Positions 45,777-54,575 of a stretch of 64,000 nt of DNA are shown here, piece after piece. The notes under the pieces are model-generated. The model ran no database searches and was not told the origin of the DNA. It saw only the letters and a list, made by a program, of their open reading frames with translations. Both the position numbers and the translations under genes were made by a program. Each line of letters begins with the position of its first letter. Position 1 is the stretch's first letter. Source of the stretch: Henriciella sp965212615 (GTDB lineage Bacteria > Pseudomonadota > Alphaproteobacteria > Caulobacterales > Hyphomonadaceae); NCBI GenBank assembly GCA_965212615.1, contig OZ243114.1, positions 1,550,001-1,614,000 on the forward strand. The letters run 5' to 3'.

Positions 45777-45888
45777 TCTCCATCGCCACCCCAGATCGCT
45801 GACCCTGCCAGCGTCTTGGTCCCAGCAGATGCAAACTTATCCACAAATCGGCATTCTCTGTGAAAAACTAATAAATCAACAGATTCTG

Positions 45889-45896
45889 TTAACCAT
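45889..45896 (+). promoter_or_regulatory. CtrA half-site upstream of flhF-like gene
   Basis: TTAACCAT, identical to the alphaproteobacterial CtrA half-site, 41 nt before the start codon at 45937. Confidence 0.4.
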
Positions 45897-45936
45897 TTCG
45901 CCGCAACACTCCGATCTCTAGAGTGGAGTGTGCCGT

Positions 45937-46941
45937 ATGCGAATGAAGATGTTTGCCGCTGAGTCCCTCGAGGCTGCAAAGGCAATGATCTTCGCGGAGA
46001 TGGGTGATGACGCGGTCATCCTGTCAGAACGCGAAGTTCCCGGAGGTGTGGAAGTCAGGGCCGCTACAGACAAGATGGGCGGCGGCATGGTGCCGAGCGA
46101 ATCTCGTATCCTCACCCGTCTTGGCGCTGCTCCGTCGCCGCGCCTGGTGGAAAGCCCGGTCCGTAACCGCGTCCGCGATGCCCTGCTCTGGCATGGCGCC
46201 CCGCAGCGATTTGCTGACCGTATCGCGGATGCCGGCATCACCAATGGCTTTGAAGGCAGCGAACCCAGCGCCGCGATTGCCGCTGGCCTAGAAAACACAA
46301 TTTCCTGCGACCCGATCCCGCCAGTACCGCATCGCAACATTGTCCTGGTCGGTGCCCCCGGGCATGGCCGAACGGCCACCGCGGCCAAACTGACCCGCCG
46401 GGCCTCAGTGGCCAAAGCAGAAGTGCTGCCGGTCGCCGCTGATCTTGACCTGACTGCAGGCGCGGCGCAGCTCGCCGCTTATCTGGAAAAGGAACAGGAT
46501 CAAATCCGGTCGGCGACCAATCCGGACGAGCTATTCAAGCTTCTGGCCGAAATTCAGAAACAAGGTCAGCGCTGCGTCATCGATATGCCAGCCATCATCC
46601 CGTTCGATCAGGATGATATGGCCAGCTTGCAGGACTTGCTGGCGGTGATTGATGCCGAGCCAGTGCTGGTGATCAGCGCTGAAGGCCACCCTGAAGACCT
46701 CAGTGAAGCCGCACGCGCCTTTGCGCGCTGCGGCGTTCGCCGGGCAATTGTCACCAAGCTGGACGTGACCAGGCGAAGAGGCGGAATTGTTTCAGCCCTG
46801 ATCTCAGCGAAAATTGCCTTTTCTCACCTTGCCATCACACCGTTTATCGGCGGTGGGCTGGTGCCCGCGACGCCAACACGACTGGCGCAGTTGCTGACAG
46901 AAGACGCACCTGCCCATGTTGCTCTTAAAGGAGCCGCGTAA
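45937..46941 (+). CDS. flhF: FlhF-like SRP-family GTPase with degenerate GTP-binding site
   Basis: A 334-residue protein. The N-terminal MRMKMFAAESLEAAKAMI and MGDDAVILSEREVPGGVEV are standard FlhF. The N domain and G domain follow. The P-loop at 139-147 reads GAPGHGRTA in place of GPTGVGKTT, so the catalytic Lys is Arg; the G3 DTAG is replaced by DMPA (IDMPAI); the G4 TKLD is retained. GTP binding or hydrolysis is therefore doubtful. FlhF normally places the flagellum at the pole with FlhG. The start at 45937 has GGAG 9 nt upstream. Its stop overlaps flhG (TAATG). Confidence 0.82.
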   Translation: MRMKMFAAESLEAAKAMIFAEMGDDAVILSEREVPGGVEVRAATDKMGGGMVPSESRILTRLGAAPSPRLVESPVRNRVRDALLWHGAPQRFADRIADAGITNGFEGSEPSAAIAAGLENTISCDPIPPVPHRNIVLVGAPGHGRTATAAKLTRRASVAKAEVLPVAADLDLTAGAAQLAAYLEKEQDQIRSATNPDELFKLLAEIQKQGQRCVIDMPAIIPFDQDDMASLQDLLAVIDAEPVLVISAEGHPEDLSEAARAFARCGVRRAIVTKLDVTRRRGGIVSALISAKIAFSHLAITPFIGGGLVPATPTRLAQLLTEDAPAHVALKGAA

Positions 46942-47777
46942 TGAGCTTCCTTCTTCCCAAATCCCAGGAACGCCCGAACCAACGTCCGCCTAGGCGCGTG
47001 GAGCCAGCCTCCATCATCGCTGTCGGGTCCGGCAAGGGCGGCGTCGGCAAGACCTTCATGTCGATTACGCTGGCCAGTGCCATGGCCCAGGCCGGCAAGC
47101 GCACGCTTCTGGTCGATGGCGACCTCGGGCTCGCCAATGTTGATGTCCAGCTCGGCATCGCGCCGGAAACCGATCTCGCCGCAGTGATCGCCGGCTGGGT
47201 TGATCTGGAAGATGCAGTCACCCCGGTCGATGGCGGCTCTGCCGAGGGCGGTTTTGACGTGCTTCCCGGCCGCTCCGGATCAGGCGCCCTGGCCGAGCTC
47301 TCTTCAGAAGAAGTCGCGCGCCTGGCTGCGGGCCTCTCTGCCCTCGCCCTGCAATATGACCAGGTTATCCTCGACCTCGGCGCCGGGATTGAAGCCAATT
47401 GCATGCGCCTTGCCCGTGCGGCCGACAAGGTGCTGATGGTGATTACCGACGAGCCGACCTCGATGACCGATGCTTATGCCTTTATCAAAGTGCTCAAGGG
47501 CTATGCCCCGAATGTTGAGCAAACAATTGCAATCAATCAGTGTGAAACCCGCGCCGCTGGCCAGAGCACCTATTCTGCCGTCGCCCAGGCCTGCCAGACC
47601 TTCCTCGGCTTTCGCCCGCATCTCGCTGGTACGATCATGCGCGATGATGCCGTCCGCGAAGCAATTCGCAGCCAACGAACGTTAATCTCGACCAATGCGT
47701 CCTCTCAACCCATTCAGGACGTTATCGCCATTGCTCACACGCTTCTTGGGCGGACTGGGCAAGATCTGCACGCTTGA
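46941..47777 (+). CDS. flhG: FlhG/MinD-like ATPase
   Basis: A 278-residue ParA/MinD-family ATPase. The deviant Walker A GSGKGGVGKT, VDGDLGLANVDVQLGI and the ATPase core LDLGAGIE are intact, and DLGLANVDVQLG is the FlhG (YlxH) signature. The N-terminal 25 residues lack the DQAxxLR helix by which FlhG activates FlhF. A C-terminal membrane-targeting helix is plausible but short. It normally limits flagellar number; here it is linked to a GTPase with a weakened site. Confidence 0.85.
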   Translation: MSFLLPKSQERPNQRPPRRVEPASIIAVGSGKGGVGKTFMSITLASAMAQAGKRTLLVDGDLGLANVDVQLGIAPETDLAAVIAGWVDLEDAVTPVDGGSAEGGFDVLPGRSGSGALAELSSEEVARLAAGLSALALQYDQVILDLGAGIEANCMRLARAADKVLMVITDEPTSMTDAYAFIKVLKGYAPNVEQTIAINQCETRAAGQSTYSAVAQACQTFLGFRPHLAGTIMRDDAVREAIRSQRTLISTNASSQPIQDVIAIAHTLLGRTGQDLHA

Positions 47778-47802
47778 GAGGTGTGAATAAAATTTTCGTT
47801 TC

Positions 47803-47888
47803 GAATCCGATTGTTAAATCTTCGGTTACTTTCATTACCTAGATTCACAATGGTTAACGATAACGGTACAAAGCTAATAGACTGATTC
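47803..47888. promoter_or_regulatory. ctrA promoter region with three GANTC sites and a CtrA half-site
   Basis: GAATC at 47803-47807 and GATTC at 47842-47846 and 47884-47888 are CcrM methylation sites; ATGGTTAA at 47850-47857 is a CtrA half-site in reverse. Methylation state and CtrA feedback control ctrA in Caulobacter, and the same signals are seen here. Confidence 0.6.
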
Positions 47889-47900
47889 GGGGAGCTGAAT

Positions 47901-48602
47901 ATGCGAGTCTTACTAATCGAGGATGATAATGCGGTCGCCCGTAGCATCGAACTGATGCTGAAAGCGGCAGGCTTTAACATCTACACGACGGACCTTGGTG
48001 AAGAGGGCGTCGATCTGGGCAAAGTCTACGAGTATGACATCATCATTCTCGACCTGTCCCTGCCTGACATCTCAGGGTATGACGTGCTGAAACAGCTCCG
48101 CATGGCCCGCGTAAATACGCCGGTCCTGATCCTTTCCGGCAATCCGGACATTGAGGCGAAAGTGAAGACGCTCGGCTATGGCGCCGACGATTATCTCACC
48201 AAGCCGTTCAACAAGGACGAACTGATCGCTCGCATCACCGCTATCGTCCGGCGCTCGAAAGGCCACGCCGAGAGCGTCATCCGCACGGGCGAGATTCTGG
48301 TCAATCTCGACGCCAAGACGGTCGAAGTCGACGAAGAGCGGGTCCACCTGACCGGCAAGGAATACCAGATGTTCGAGCTGCTCTCCTTGCGCAAGGGCAC
48401 GACCCTGACCAAGGAAATGTTCCTCAACCACCTGTATGGCGGTATGGACGAGCCGGAACTGAAGATCATTGACGTGTTCATCTGTAAGCTGCGCAAGAAA
48501 TTGCAACAGGCCACAGGCGGCGAACATTATATCGAAACGGTTTGGGGCCGCGGCTATGTGCTGCGTGATCCGAAACCGAAGAAGGAAGCGGTCGCCGCAT
48601 AG
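47901..48602 (+). CDS. ctrA: Cell-cycle response regulator CtrA
   Basis: Master cell-cycle regulator (233 residues). The receiver has IEDDN, phospho-acceptor Asp51 in IIILDLSLPDISGYD, and DDYLTKPF. The OmpR-type DNA-binding domain has LTGKEYQMFELLSLRKG and IIDVFICKLRKKL, which is essentially invariant in CtrA. The two C-terminal Ala residues are the ClpXP recognition tag for cell-cycle proteolysis. A strong terminator follows. It lies 124 nt after flhG in the same direction, next to the reduced flagellar block it probably controls. Confidence 0.96.
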   Translation: MRVLLIEDDNAVARSIELMLKAAGFNIYTTDLGEEGVDLGKVYEYDIIILDLSLPDISGYDVLKQLRMARVNTPVLILSGNPDIEAKVKTLGYGADDYLTKPFNKDELIARITAIVRRSKGHAESVIRTGEILVNLDAKTVEVDEERVHLTGKEYQMFELLSLRKGTTLTKEMFLNHLYGGMDEPELKIIDVFICKLRKKLQQATGGEHYIETVWGRGYVLRDPKPKKEAVAA

Positions 48603-48630
48603 GCCACTTTCTTTCCCGAATTGACTTTTA

Positions 48631-48660
48631 ACCCGGTGCTGTCAGGCGCCGGGTTTTTCT
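48631..48660 (+). terminator. Rho-independent terminator of ctrA
   Basis: ACCCGGTGC and GCGCCGGGT form a 9-bp stem (one G-T pair) around a 6-nt loop, followed by TTTTTCTTTT. Confidence 0.85.
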
Positions 48661-48742
48661 TTTCAGACCTCGCCTCCGCGCCCTGTCATCCCGTTCAGCT
48701 CGGAGGCAGGCTTGTCTCGAAATGAGGCCTGAGGGCAGCGCC

Positions 48743-49678
48743 TCACAACGCTGCGCGCAATTGTTTGTATCGCGCCACGAAAGACCCGGGCGCCTTTGCC
48801 TGAACCGCGCCCGCGCGCTGCGCGCGGAACACGTCCAGGGCGCGGGTCAGAATGATCCGGATCGCGCCGAGACGACACAAGTATGGCAAAGCCTGCCTTT
48901 CCTCGCTCAATATCGGACGAATACCATCATATCCATCGAGAAAGCTGGCAAAGCGCCGATGCGACCAGCGATCCTGATCATCGAACGCCCAATCAGTCAG
49001 CGCCAAGGCGAGATCATATGCCAGCATGTCTGTGCAACACAAAAAGAAATCAAACACTTGGATAGTGTCATCATCGAGAAGAATATTTGAGATGAAATAG
49101 TCGCCATGAATGGGTCCAGCGGGCAAATAGGCTGGCCAGCTGTGCGGCAATGCCAGAATATCCGCTCGCATCTCGGGCAGGATATGTTCGGTTTGCGGCA
49201 TGATCATTTCCAAAGCCTCGAGCAAGCCTGGCCACTGGATGCGCCCGATAGGATTTTGCGTGACCCCGGACAGATGACGACAGGCCATGTGGATCTTCGC
49301 CAGCGTTTCACCAGCGCACCGGACCTGATCGAGGCTCGGGCACGTCAAAGACAAACCGGTCAGAAAGGTCTGCACGCACCAGATCCGCCCCTCTGATCGG
49401 GTAAAAGGATCGCCCGTCTTTGCCCGAAGCAGTCTGGGGCAGACGATTCCGGCATTCTGTGCGGCCCGCATCATCTTGGCCGCCTGCACAAGTCGCGCCT
49501 CATCGGCGCGCCGCTCAATCAGCGAGACAATGTACTGGTCGGATTTAGTCATGACCAAAAAGGTCGAATTTTCGACTCCTTCCGTCATGCCCTGGCATGA
49601 TACAATATCGTCACTCAGTCCGTAGGCCGCCAGGACCGTTCCCATTTCCTGCATGAGGGCCGGAGAGAAAACACCCAT
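48743..49678 (-). CDS. thrB: Homoserine kinase-like phosphotransferase (APH fold)
   Basis: A 311-residue aminoglycoside-phosphotransferase-fold kinase of the alphaproteobacterial ThrB type. The N-terminal GMTEGVENSTFLV, the GETLAKIHMA stretch, the catalytic GPIHGDYFISNILL and the metal-binding VFDFFLCCTDMLAYDLALAL are the ThrB-II signatures. It would phosphorylate homoserine with ATP. It ends a three-gene unit with an aldehyde dehydrogenase (12 nt upstream) and homoserine dehydrogenase, so it probably serves a catabolic cluster rather than the biosynthetic threonine pathway. Other APH-family substrates cannot be excluded. Confidence 0.75.
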   Translation of the reverse strand: MGVFSPALMQEMGTVLAAYGLSDDIVSCQGMTEGVENSTFLVMTKSDQYIVSLIERRADEARLVQAAKMMRAAQNAGIVCPRLLRAKTGDPFTRSEGRIWCVQTFLTGLSLTCPSLDQVRCAGETLAKIHMACRHLSGVTQNPIGRIQWPGLLEALEMIMPQTEHILPEMRADILALPHSWPAYLPAGPIHGDYFISNILLDDDTIQVFDFFLCCTDMLAYDLALALTDWAFDDQDRWSHRRFASFLDGYDGIRPILSEERQALPYLCRLGAIRIILTRALDVFRAQRAGAVQAKAPGSFVARYKQLRAAL

Positions 49679-49690
49679 TGCCGCCTCCTC

Positions 49691-51118
49691 TCATCGCCTG
49701 GCACCAGTCGCAAGGCGTGGCCCAGAGAAAAAGGCGCGCACTTTGGTCTGCGTCATCTGCTCGATCGCAAACCGGACCCCCTCTCGGCCGACGCCGCCCC
49801 GTTTCGCGCCGCCGAATGGCATGTTGTCAAACCGGAAATCTGAGCTTTCATTGATCATGACAGCCCCAAAATTCAGAGCCTCGGACACTCTGATCGCCTC
49901 GTCGATATTCTGGCTGAAAACGCCAGCATTCAACGCCGTCTCGGTCGCATTCGCCCGCGTGATGGCCTCATCAAGTGATTGATACGACTGGACGCTGACA
50001 ATCGGACCGAACACTTCTTCACGCACACATGGCGTCATGTCATTTGGATTGATGAACACGGTCGGCTGGATCATATTGCCGTCGCGCTGTCCGCCCCAGA
50101 CGAGACTGTGTGGTGCGCAAGTTTGAGAGGCTTCAATCACGCGAGAGAGCCGATCGGCGTGCGCGGCGTCAATCACTGGACCAAGGTCGGTATCCGGGTT
50201 CGTCGGATCACCGGTTTTCAGGGTTTTGACGGCATTCAGGAACGCGTCGGTAAACCGATCGAAAACAGCCTCATCAACGAGAATTCTCTGAACACCCACA
50301 CAATTATGCCCATTTGCCCAAAACGCCCCAGACACACACCTGGTCACCGCCTGGTGAAGATCCGCACTGTCCGTCACGATCACCGGCGCATTGCCGCCAA
50401 GATCGAAGCTATATGTGCGCACCCCGGCGGCGCGGACAATTTTATCTGCAGTTTGTTCTCCACCTGTGAAGGAAATCATTCGAGTGGCCGGATGGGTGGT
50501 AACCGCATAACCGATTTTGGCGCCGCCGAGCAGGATTTGAAAGCTCGCCTCTGGCAGGCCCGCTTCCAGTAATAATTGTCGAAGCGCAAGCGCGCTTAAA
50601 GGGGCCAGCTCTGATGGTTTCAGCACGATTGGAGCCCCTGCCGCAATCGCTGGCGCAACCTTGTGTATGGCGAGGTTCAATGGGTCATTAAACGGCGTGA
50701 TCGCAGCCACCAGCCCAATCGGTTCACGACTGTAATACCCGGTCATGCCATGATTGCCGCATTGCCCGTCAAACGGGATTTCCTCACCGCGCAGACGCAA
50801 GGCTTCCGCGGATGCGAGCTTCAGCGTGCCAATCGCGCGCTCGGTTTCACGCCGCGCTTGCCGGATGATCTTTCCCGATTCCGAACTGATCAAGTGAGCC
50901 GTCTTGTCTCGCCGCTCGTGCAGAAGCATGGCAGCGTTTTGCAGAATCTCACTCCGTGCTTGTCGGGACAGCGTATTTTGCCCCGAAAGTTGAGCTTCGG
51001 CCGCGCTGACCGCCCGCTCAACCTCTCCCGCGCTAGACATGGGAAGTTCCGCAAGCCGGGCCCCATCATATGGGTTGACGACATCAACATATGGGGTTGA
51101 ACGCGTCGCCACAGTCAT
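49691..51118 (-). CDS. NAD(P)-dependent aldehyde dehydrogenase
   Basis: A 475-residue ALDH-superfamily enzyme. The catalytic Cys lies in NGHNCVGVQRI, the general-base Glu region reads SFDLGGNAPVI (the usual ELGG has Asp in place of Glu), and the cofactor loop is FTGGEQTADKI. Relatives act on lactaldehyde, succinate semialdehyde or phosphonoacetaldehyde. Next to homoserine dehydrogenase it could oxidise aspartate semialdehyde to aspartate; this is inference. It overlaps the dehydrogenase gene by 4 nt. Confidence 0.85.
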   Translation of the reverse strand: MTVATRSTPYVDVVNPYDGARLAELPMSSAGEVERAVSAAEAQLSGQNTLSRQARSEILQNAAMLLHERRDKTAHLISSESGKIIRQARRETERAIGTLKLASAEALRLRGEEIPFDGQCGNHGMTGYYSREPIGLVAAITPFNDPLNLAIHKVAPAIAAGAPIVLKPSELAPLSALALRQLLLEAGLPEASFQILLGGAKIGYAVTTHPATRMISFTGGEQTADKIVRAAGVRTYSFDLGGNAPVIVTDSADLHQAVTRCVSGAFWANGHNCVGVQRILVDEAVFDRFTDAFLNAVKTLKTGDPTNPDTDLGPVIDAAHADRLSRVIEASQTCAPHSLVWGGQRDGNMIQPTVFINPNDMTPCVREEVFGPIVSVQSYQSLDEAITRANATETALNAGVFSQNIDEAIRVSEALNFGAVMINESSDFRFDNMPFGGAKRGGVGREGVRFAIEQMTQTKVRAFFSGPRLATGARR

Positions 51119-52158
51119 GCGCGAGCCATACCGGATTGCGACAGGCGCAGAATATCAGCATATAAGGCATAGGCGGTTTCTTCACGCCCTGCCCCTGGCC
51201 CGAAAATCATGATTGGCCCGAGCGTTTCTGTGGTGATTTCCAGCGCATTGGTCGGGCCGTTCAAATTGTAGAACGGATCGTCAGGAGCGACCAATTGGGG
51301 GCGGACATATGCCTCAATCTGGCCCGTAACATCGCGGCGAATATCCGCCATCAGTTTCCAACGTTTGTTCAGCGCTTTCGCCCTGACACAGTCTGCCGGC
51401 GTAAAGCCGCTGATGCCGTCACACGAAATATCTGCTTTTCCCAGCTTCTCGCCAAGGACCGCCAAAGCGAGAACAATCACTTTTGCACGAACATCAAAGC
51501 CTTCAACATCGCTGCTCGAATCCGCTTCAGCATAACCCAGTTTCCGGGCCTGGATCAGTGCGTCTTCAAACCCGATGCCTGCTTCCAACTGCCCTAGAAT
51601 GAAGTTTGAGGTGCCGTTCAGAACGCCCCTGATCCGTTGTATCTTCGCACCCTGAAGTGCCGTTCTGGCCCAGCAGAGTAGCGGTGTGCCACTCATCACC
51701 GCGCCCTCATAAGCAAAACCCAAATCCCGCTGATCCGCCAGAGCACTGAGGCGATCCCCGCCAAATGCAACGACTCCCTTATTGGTCGTGACCACGTGCT
51801 TGCCTGCGGTGAGTGCCGCTTCGCAAAGCGACAAAGCCGGTTGGCCATTTTTCATGTCCGAGTAAGTTGCTTCAGCGATGATATCGCAGCCATCCAGCGC
51901 AATAATCGCGTCATTGTTCGGCTCTGCTGCCCCCCCCGGGCCCAAGGCCTTTAAGGCGCCTCGCGTTTGGCAAACCTTGTCGAGCACCTCAAAGGATAAT
52001 CCGGCTGGGTCATATGCGCTGCCCCATTGGAGGTCCGAAACGCCGACAATGCGAAACTGAACATCCTCATGGTTGCGATTATGTCTCGCCAGCAATTGGA
52101 CAAGCGCCTGATTGACGCCACCAAACCCCAACAATCCAACACCAATTTCGTCCTTCAT
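51115..52158 (-). CDS. hom: Homoserine dehydrogenase lacking the ACT domain
   Basis: A 347-residue dehydrogenase. The dinucleotide fold starts with GLLGFGGVNQALVQLL, with TTNKGVVA, GVLNGTSNFIL, the substrate loop GYAEADSSSDVEGFD and the C-terminal GAGREETA all in place. Biosynthetic proteobacterial enzymes have about 430 residues with a threonine-sensing ACT domain; it is absent here, so the enzyme should escape threonine feedback. With its gene order this favours oxidation of homoserine to aspartate semialdehyde. The start at 52158 has GAGAGGG upstream. First gene of the hom-aldh-thrB unit, divergent from an AraC regulator. Confidence 0.83.
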   Translation of the reverse strand: MKDEIGVGLLGFGGVNQALVQLLARHNRNHEDVQFRIVGVSDLQWGSAYDPAGLSFEVLDKVCQTRGALKALGPGGAAEPNNDAIIALDGCDIIAEATYSDMKNGQPALSLCEAALTAGKHVVTTNKGVVAFGGDRLSALADQRDLGFAYEGAVMSGTPLLCWARTALQGAKIQRIRGVLNGTSNFILGQLEAGIGFEDALIQARKLGYAEADSSSDVEGFDVRAKVIVLALAVLGEKLGKADISCDGISGFTPADCVRAKALNKRWKLMADIRRDVTGQIEAYVRPQLVAPDDPFYNLNGPTNALEITTETLGPIMIFGPGAGREETAYALYADILRLSQSGMARA

Positions 52159-52359
52159 TGCCCTCTCACACCGACACCTGTTTGATCGACTGCGCACACG
52201 GGACCACACCGACCGATAAAAGTAACCATGGCTCGATACTACTGCTTCGGAGCGGCAATTCTTTCGACAAAAACAATTAAAATTAGGCGGACTGCACTTT
52301 TTACAACAAATGCGCAGGATATATATGTTTATTGCTCAACCAATACAGGAAGCAATCCG
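52159..52359. promoter_or_regulatory. Divergent promoter region between hom unit and AraC regulator
   Basis: A 201-nt AT-richer stretch separates the two divergent starts. It should contain the operator of the AraC-type regulator. I see AT-rich runs (AAAAACAATTAAAATTAGG near 52270) but no clear direct repeat. Confidence 0.45.
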
Positions 52360-53388
52360 ATGAACAGCGCCAAAACCGTACTACCGTCCTTTTCATGGGA
52401 TGAGCTCGCGACTTTTTTGCGCGACTTGATCGGCTGCGAAGAAGATCAGATCGATAGCTATGATGCTCCAAACGGTCATGTGCAGAGCCTGCAGCATTTA
52501 CAAAACCCATTCATTGGAAGCTTCACATTTTTCACTTTTCGGTCTGGTCTCGTCGCCGCTGCGGTGGATGGCACGGCCACATCGGATCTCGATTTCGCGG
52601 TGATTGACGGCAACCGGATCCGGTTTAACTTTGCCTTGTCGATAGATCATTCTTTAGGCGGCGTCAGTCGCGCTAACGTTGATGTCACAAGCCCGTCCTG
52701 GCGCGTCATCGACCATCCGCGCGAAAAAGTTACGCGCGAAAGCATTCGTTCCAACACTGTCGCACAATGGCTGACAATTGCCTGTAAAATTGACTTCATT
52801 CAGCATCTCTCCGGACGCGCGGAGGATGATCTGCCCGAATTGTTTCGTCTGCCAAAACCGAACCAATACAACAAAACCCGCTATCAGGATTTCGACTTAC
52901 ACTCCAGATTCAGCTCGATCACATTCGACATCCTCAAATCCCGCATCGATGACCCCATTCATCTTGCCTATATTGAAGCGCGTTGTGTGGAGCTTTTGTG
53001 CCTCGCCCTCAAAGACCTTCTCGACCCGATTGATACTGACGGGCAGCCGGTCATGACAGAGCGTGAAACCGAGCAGATTCTCTATGCAAAAGCCTATATT
53101 GATGAACGCATCAACACGCCTCCATCGATTCGCGAAATCTCTACCGCAGCCGGTCTCAATCGCAATTCGCTGTTTTATGGCTTCAAACGCAAATTCGGGG
53201 TCAGCGTGTCCGAGTACATCAAAACACGTCGACTCGAACACGCGAAATTCCTGATTGAGCACACCAATCGTCGACTGATCGAGATTTCCGAAGCGGTTGG
53301 CTTTCGCCACCAAAGCAGCTTCATCACGGCTTTTCGCAAACAATTTGGCGTCACGCCCGGGAAAATCCGGCGACTTAACGGGCGCTAA
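52360..53388 (+). CDS. AraC family transcriptional regulator
   Basis: A 342-residue regulator. The last 100 residues are an AraC/XylS double helix-turn-helix: PSIREISTAAGLNRNSLFYG then the second helix EISEAVGFRHQSSFITAFRK with the terminal FGVTPGK. The N-terminal 240 residues are an unassigned effector domain. The start at 52360 has ACAGGAAG upstream; the longer frame to 52228 adds a leader without similarity. It sits in the middle of the catabolic cluster, divergent from hom and convergent with the M20 gene (4-nt overlap), so it is the likely pathway regulator. Confidence 0.85.
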   Translation: MNSAKTVLPSFSWDELATFLRDLIGCEEDQIDSYDAPNGHVQSLQHLQNPFIGSFTFFTFRSGLVAAAVDGTATSDLDFAVIDGNRIRFNFALSIDHSLGGVSRANVDVTSPSWRVIDHPREKVTRESIRSNTVAQWLTIACKIDFIQHLSGRAEDDLPELFRLPKPNQYNKTRYQDFDLHSRFSSITFDILKSRIDDPIHLAYIEARCVELLCLALKDLLDPIDTDGQPVMTERETEQILYAKAYIDERINTPPSIREISTAAGLNRNSLFYGFKRKFGVSVSEYIKTRRLEHAKFLIEHTNRRLIEISEAVGFRHQSSFITAFRKQFGVTPGKIRRLNGR

Positions 53389-54575
53389 GGTCCAGGCTGC
53401 CTCAGAAAATGCCGGGCCAGTGCCACCCAAATCATCGCGCCCGGCGCCAGCGCCGCGTCATTGAAATCATACATGACACTGTGCAACCCGCCTCCAGTAT
53501 CGCCAGCGCCCAGCATTAAAAAGCAACCTGGTACCTGTTCAGAGAAAAACGCAAAATCCTCTGACCCCATCACAGGAGCCGGCGAGTCATGCACCGGATA
53601 CGGATAAGATGCGGTGTTGAGCGCCAAAAGGATATCCTGCGTCGGCTCTGGCGCATTTATGACCGGCGGGTAACGCCGCTGATAATGACAGCGGTTCTTG
53701 GTCCCATACGCCGTACCAAGACCGCGCGAAATGGCCTTCACGCGCGCTTCGAGCAGGTCGCGTGTCCGAGTATCAAAACTTCGACAAGAGCCGGTAACCT
53801 GAACCTGGTCCGGAATCACATTGAAAGTGCCTTCGCAGCGGATCACACCATGGGACAAAACCGCGGCGACTTGCGGATCGACATTGCGTGACACGATGGA
53901 GTTCAGAGCCGACACCAGCCCGGCAGCCGCCGCAATCGGATCCGTTCCAAGATGCGGCATCGCCCCATGCCCCCCTTGTCCTTTTACGACTATGTCAAAC
54001 GTGTCGAATGCCGCTGAAACCGCGCCTGTGGCCGCTCGAACCTCGCCCAGGGCCATGCCTGGTATATTATGCAGACCATAAATGCAGTCCATCGGAAACC
54101 GGTCAAACAAGCCATCGGCGACCATCGCCCGAGCCCCACCTTCATTCTCTTCAGCTGGTTGAAAAACCAGAACCAGTTTGCCGGATAAGCCCTGCGCTCC
54201 GGCCAGCAATGTCGCGGCCATAATCAGGATCGCCGTATGTCCATCATGACCGCACGCATGCATGATTCCGGGCGTGCGAGACGCATAGCTCCGCTCTGTC
54301 GCTTCTTGCATCGGCAAGGCATCCATATCCGCGCGCAGGCCAAGAACCGGCCCCGGCCCGAAATCCATGACCCCGACCAAGCCGGTTTTCGCCAGACCTG
54401 ATGTGACCTCACAGCCAAGGGTCTGGAGTCTGTCACGGACGATGCCAGAGGTGCGAACTTCCTGATAGGCAAGCTCTGGGTGTTGATGCAAGTCCCGGCG
54501 CAATTGCGTGATTTCGGAAATCAGCGCCTGGTCTGGTTGCATTTGCTGTGTCACGGCTTGAATACCGACTGACAA
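53385..54575 (-). CDS. M20D family amidohydrolase (hippurate/N-acyl-amino-acid hydrolase type)
   Basis: A 396-residue zinc aminoacylase. Metal ligands are visible in LHQHPELAYQE, HACGHDGHTA, FQPAEENEGGA and a late His in VMGSEDFAFF. It belongs to the IAA-amino acid/hippurate hydrolase group, which cleaves N-acyl amino acids. In this cluster it would fit hydrolysis of an N-acyl-homoserine to fatty acid plus homoserine; that assignment is inference. It overlaps the preceding alpha/beta hydrolase gene by 25 nt. Confidence 0.86.
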   Translation of the reverse strand: MSVGIQAVTQQMQPDQALISEITQLRRDLHQHPELAYQEVRTSGIVRDRLQTLGCEVTSGLAKTGLVGVMDFGPGPVLGLRADMDALPMQEATERSYASRTPGIMHACGHDGHTAILIMAATLLAGAQGLSGKLVLVFQPAEENEGGARAMVADGLFDRFPMDCIYGLHNIPGMALGEVRAATGAVSAAFDTFDIVVKGQGGHGAMPHLGTDPIAAAAGLVSALNSIVSRNVDPQVAAVLSHGVIRCEGTFNVIPDQVQVTGSCRSFDTRTRDLLEARVKAISRGLGTAYGTKNRCHYQRRYPPVINAPEPTQDILLALNTASYPYPVHDSPAPVMGSEDFAFFSEQVPGCFLMLGAGDTGGGLHSVMYDFNDAALAPGAMIWVALARHFLRQPGP

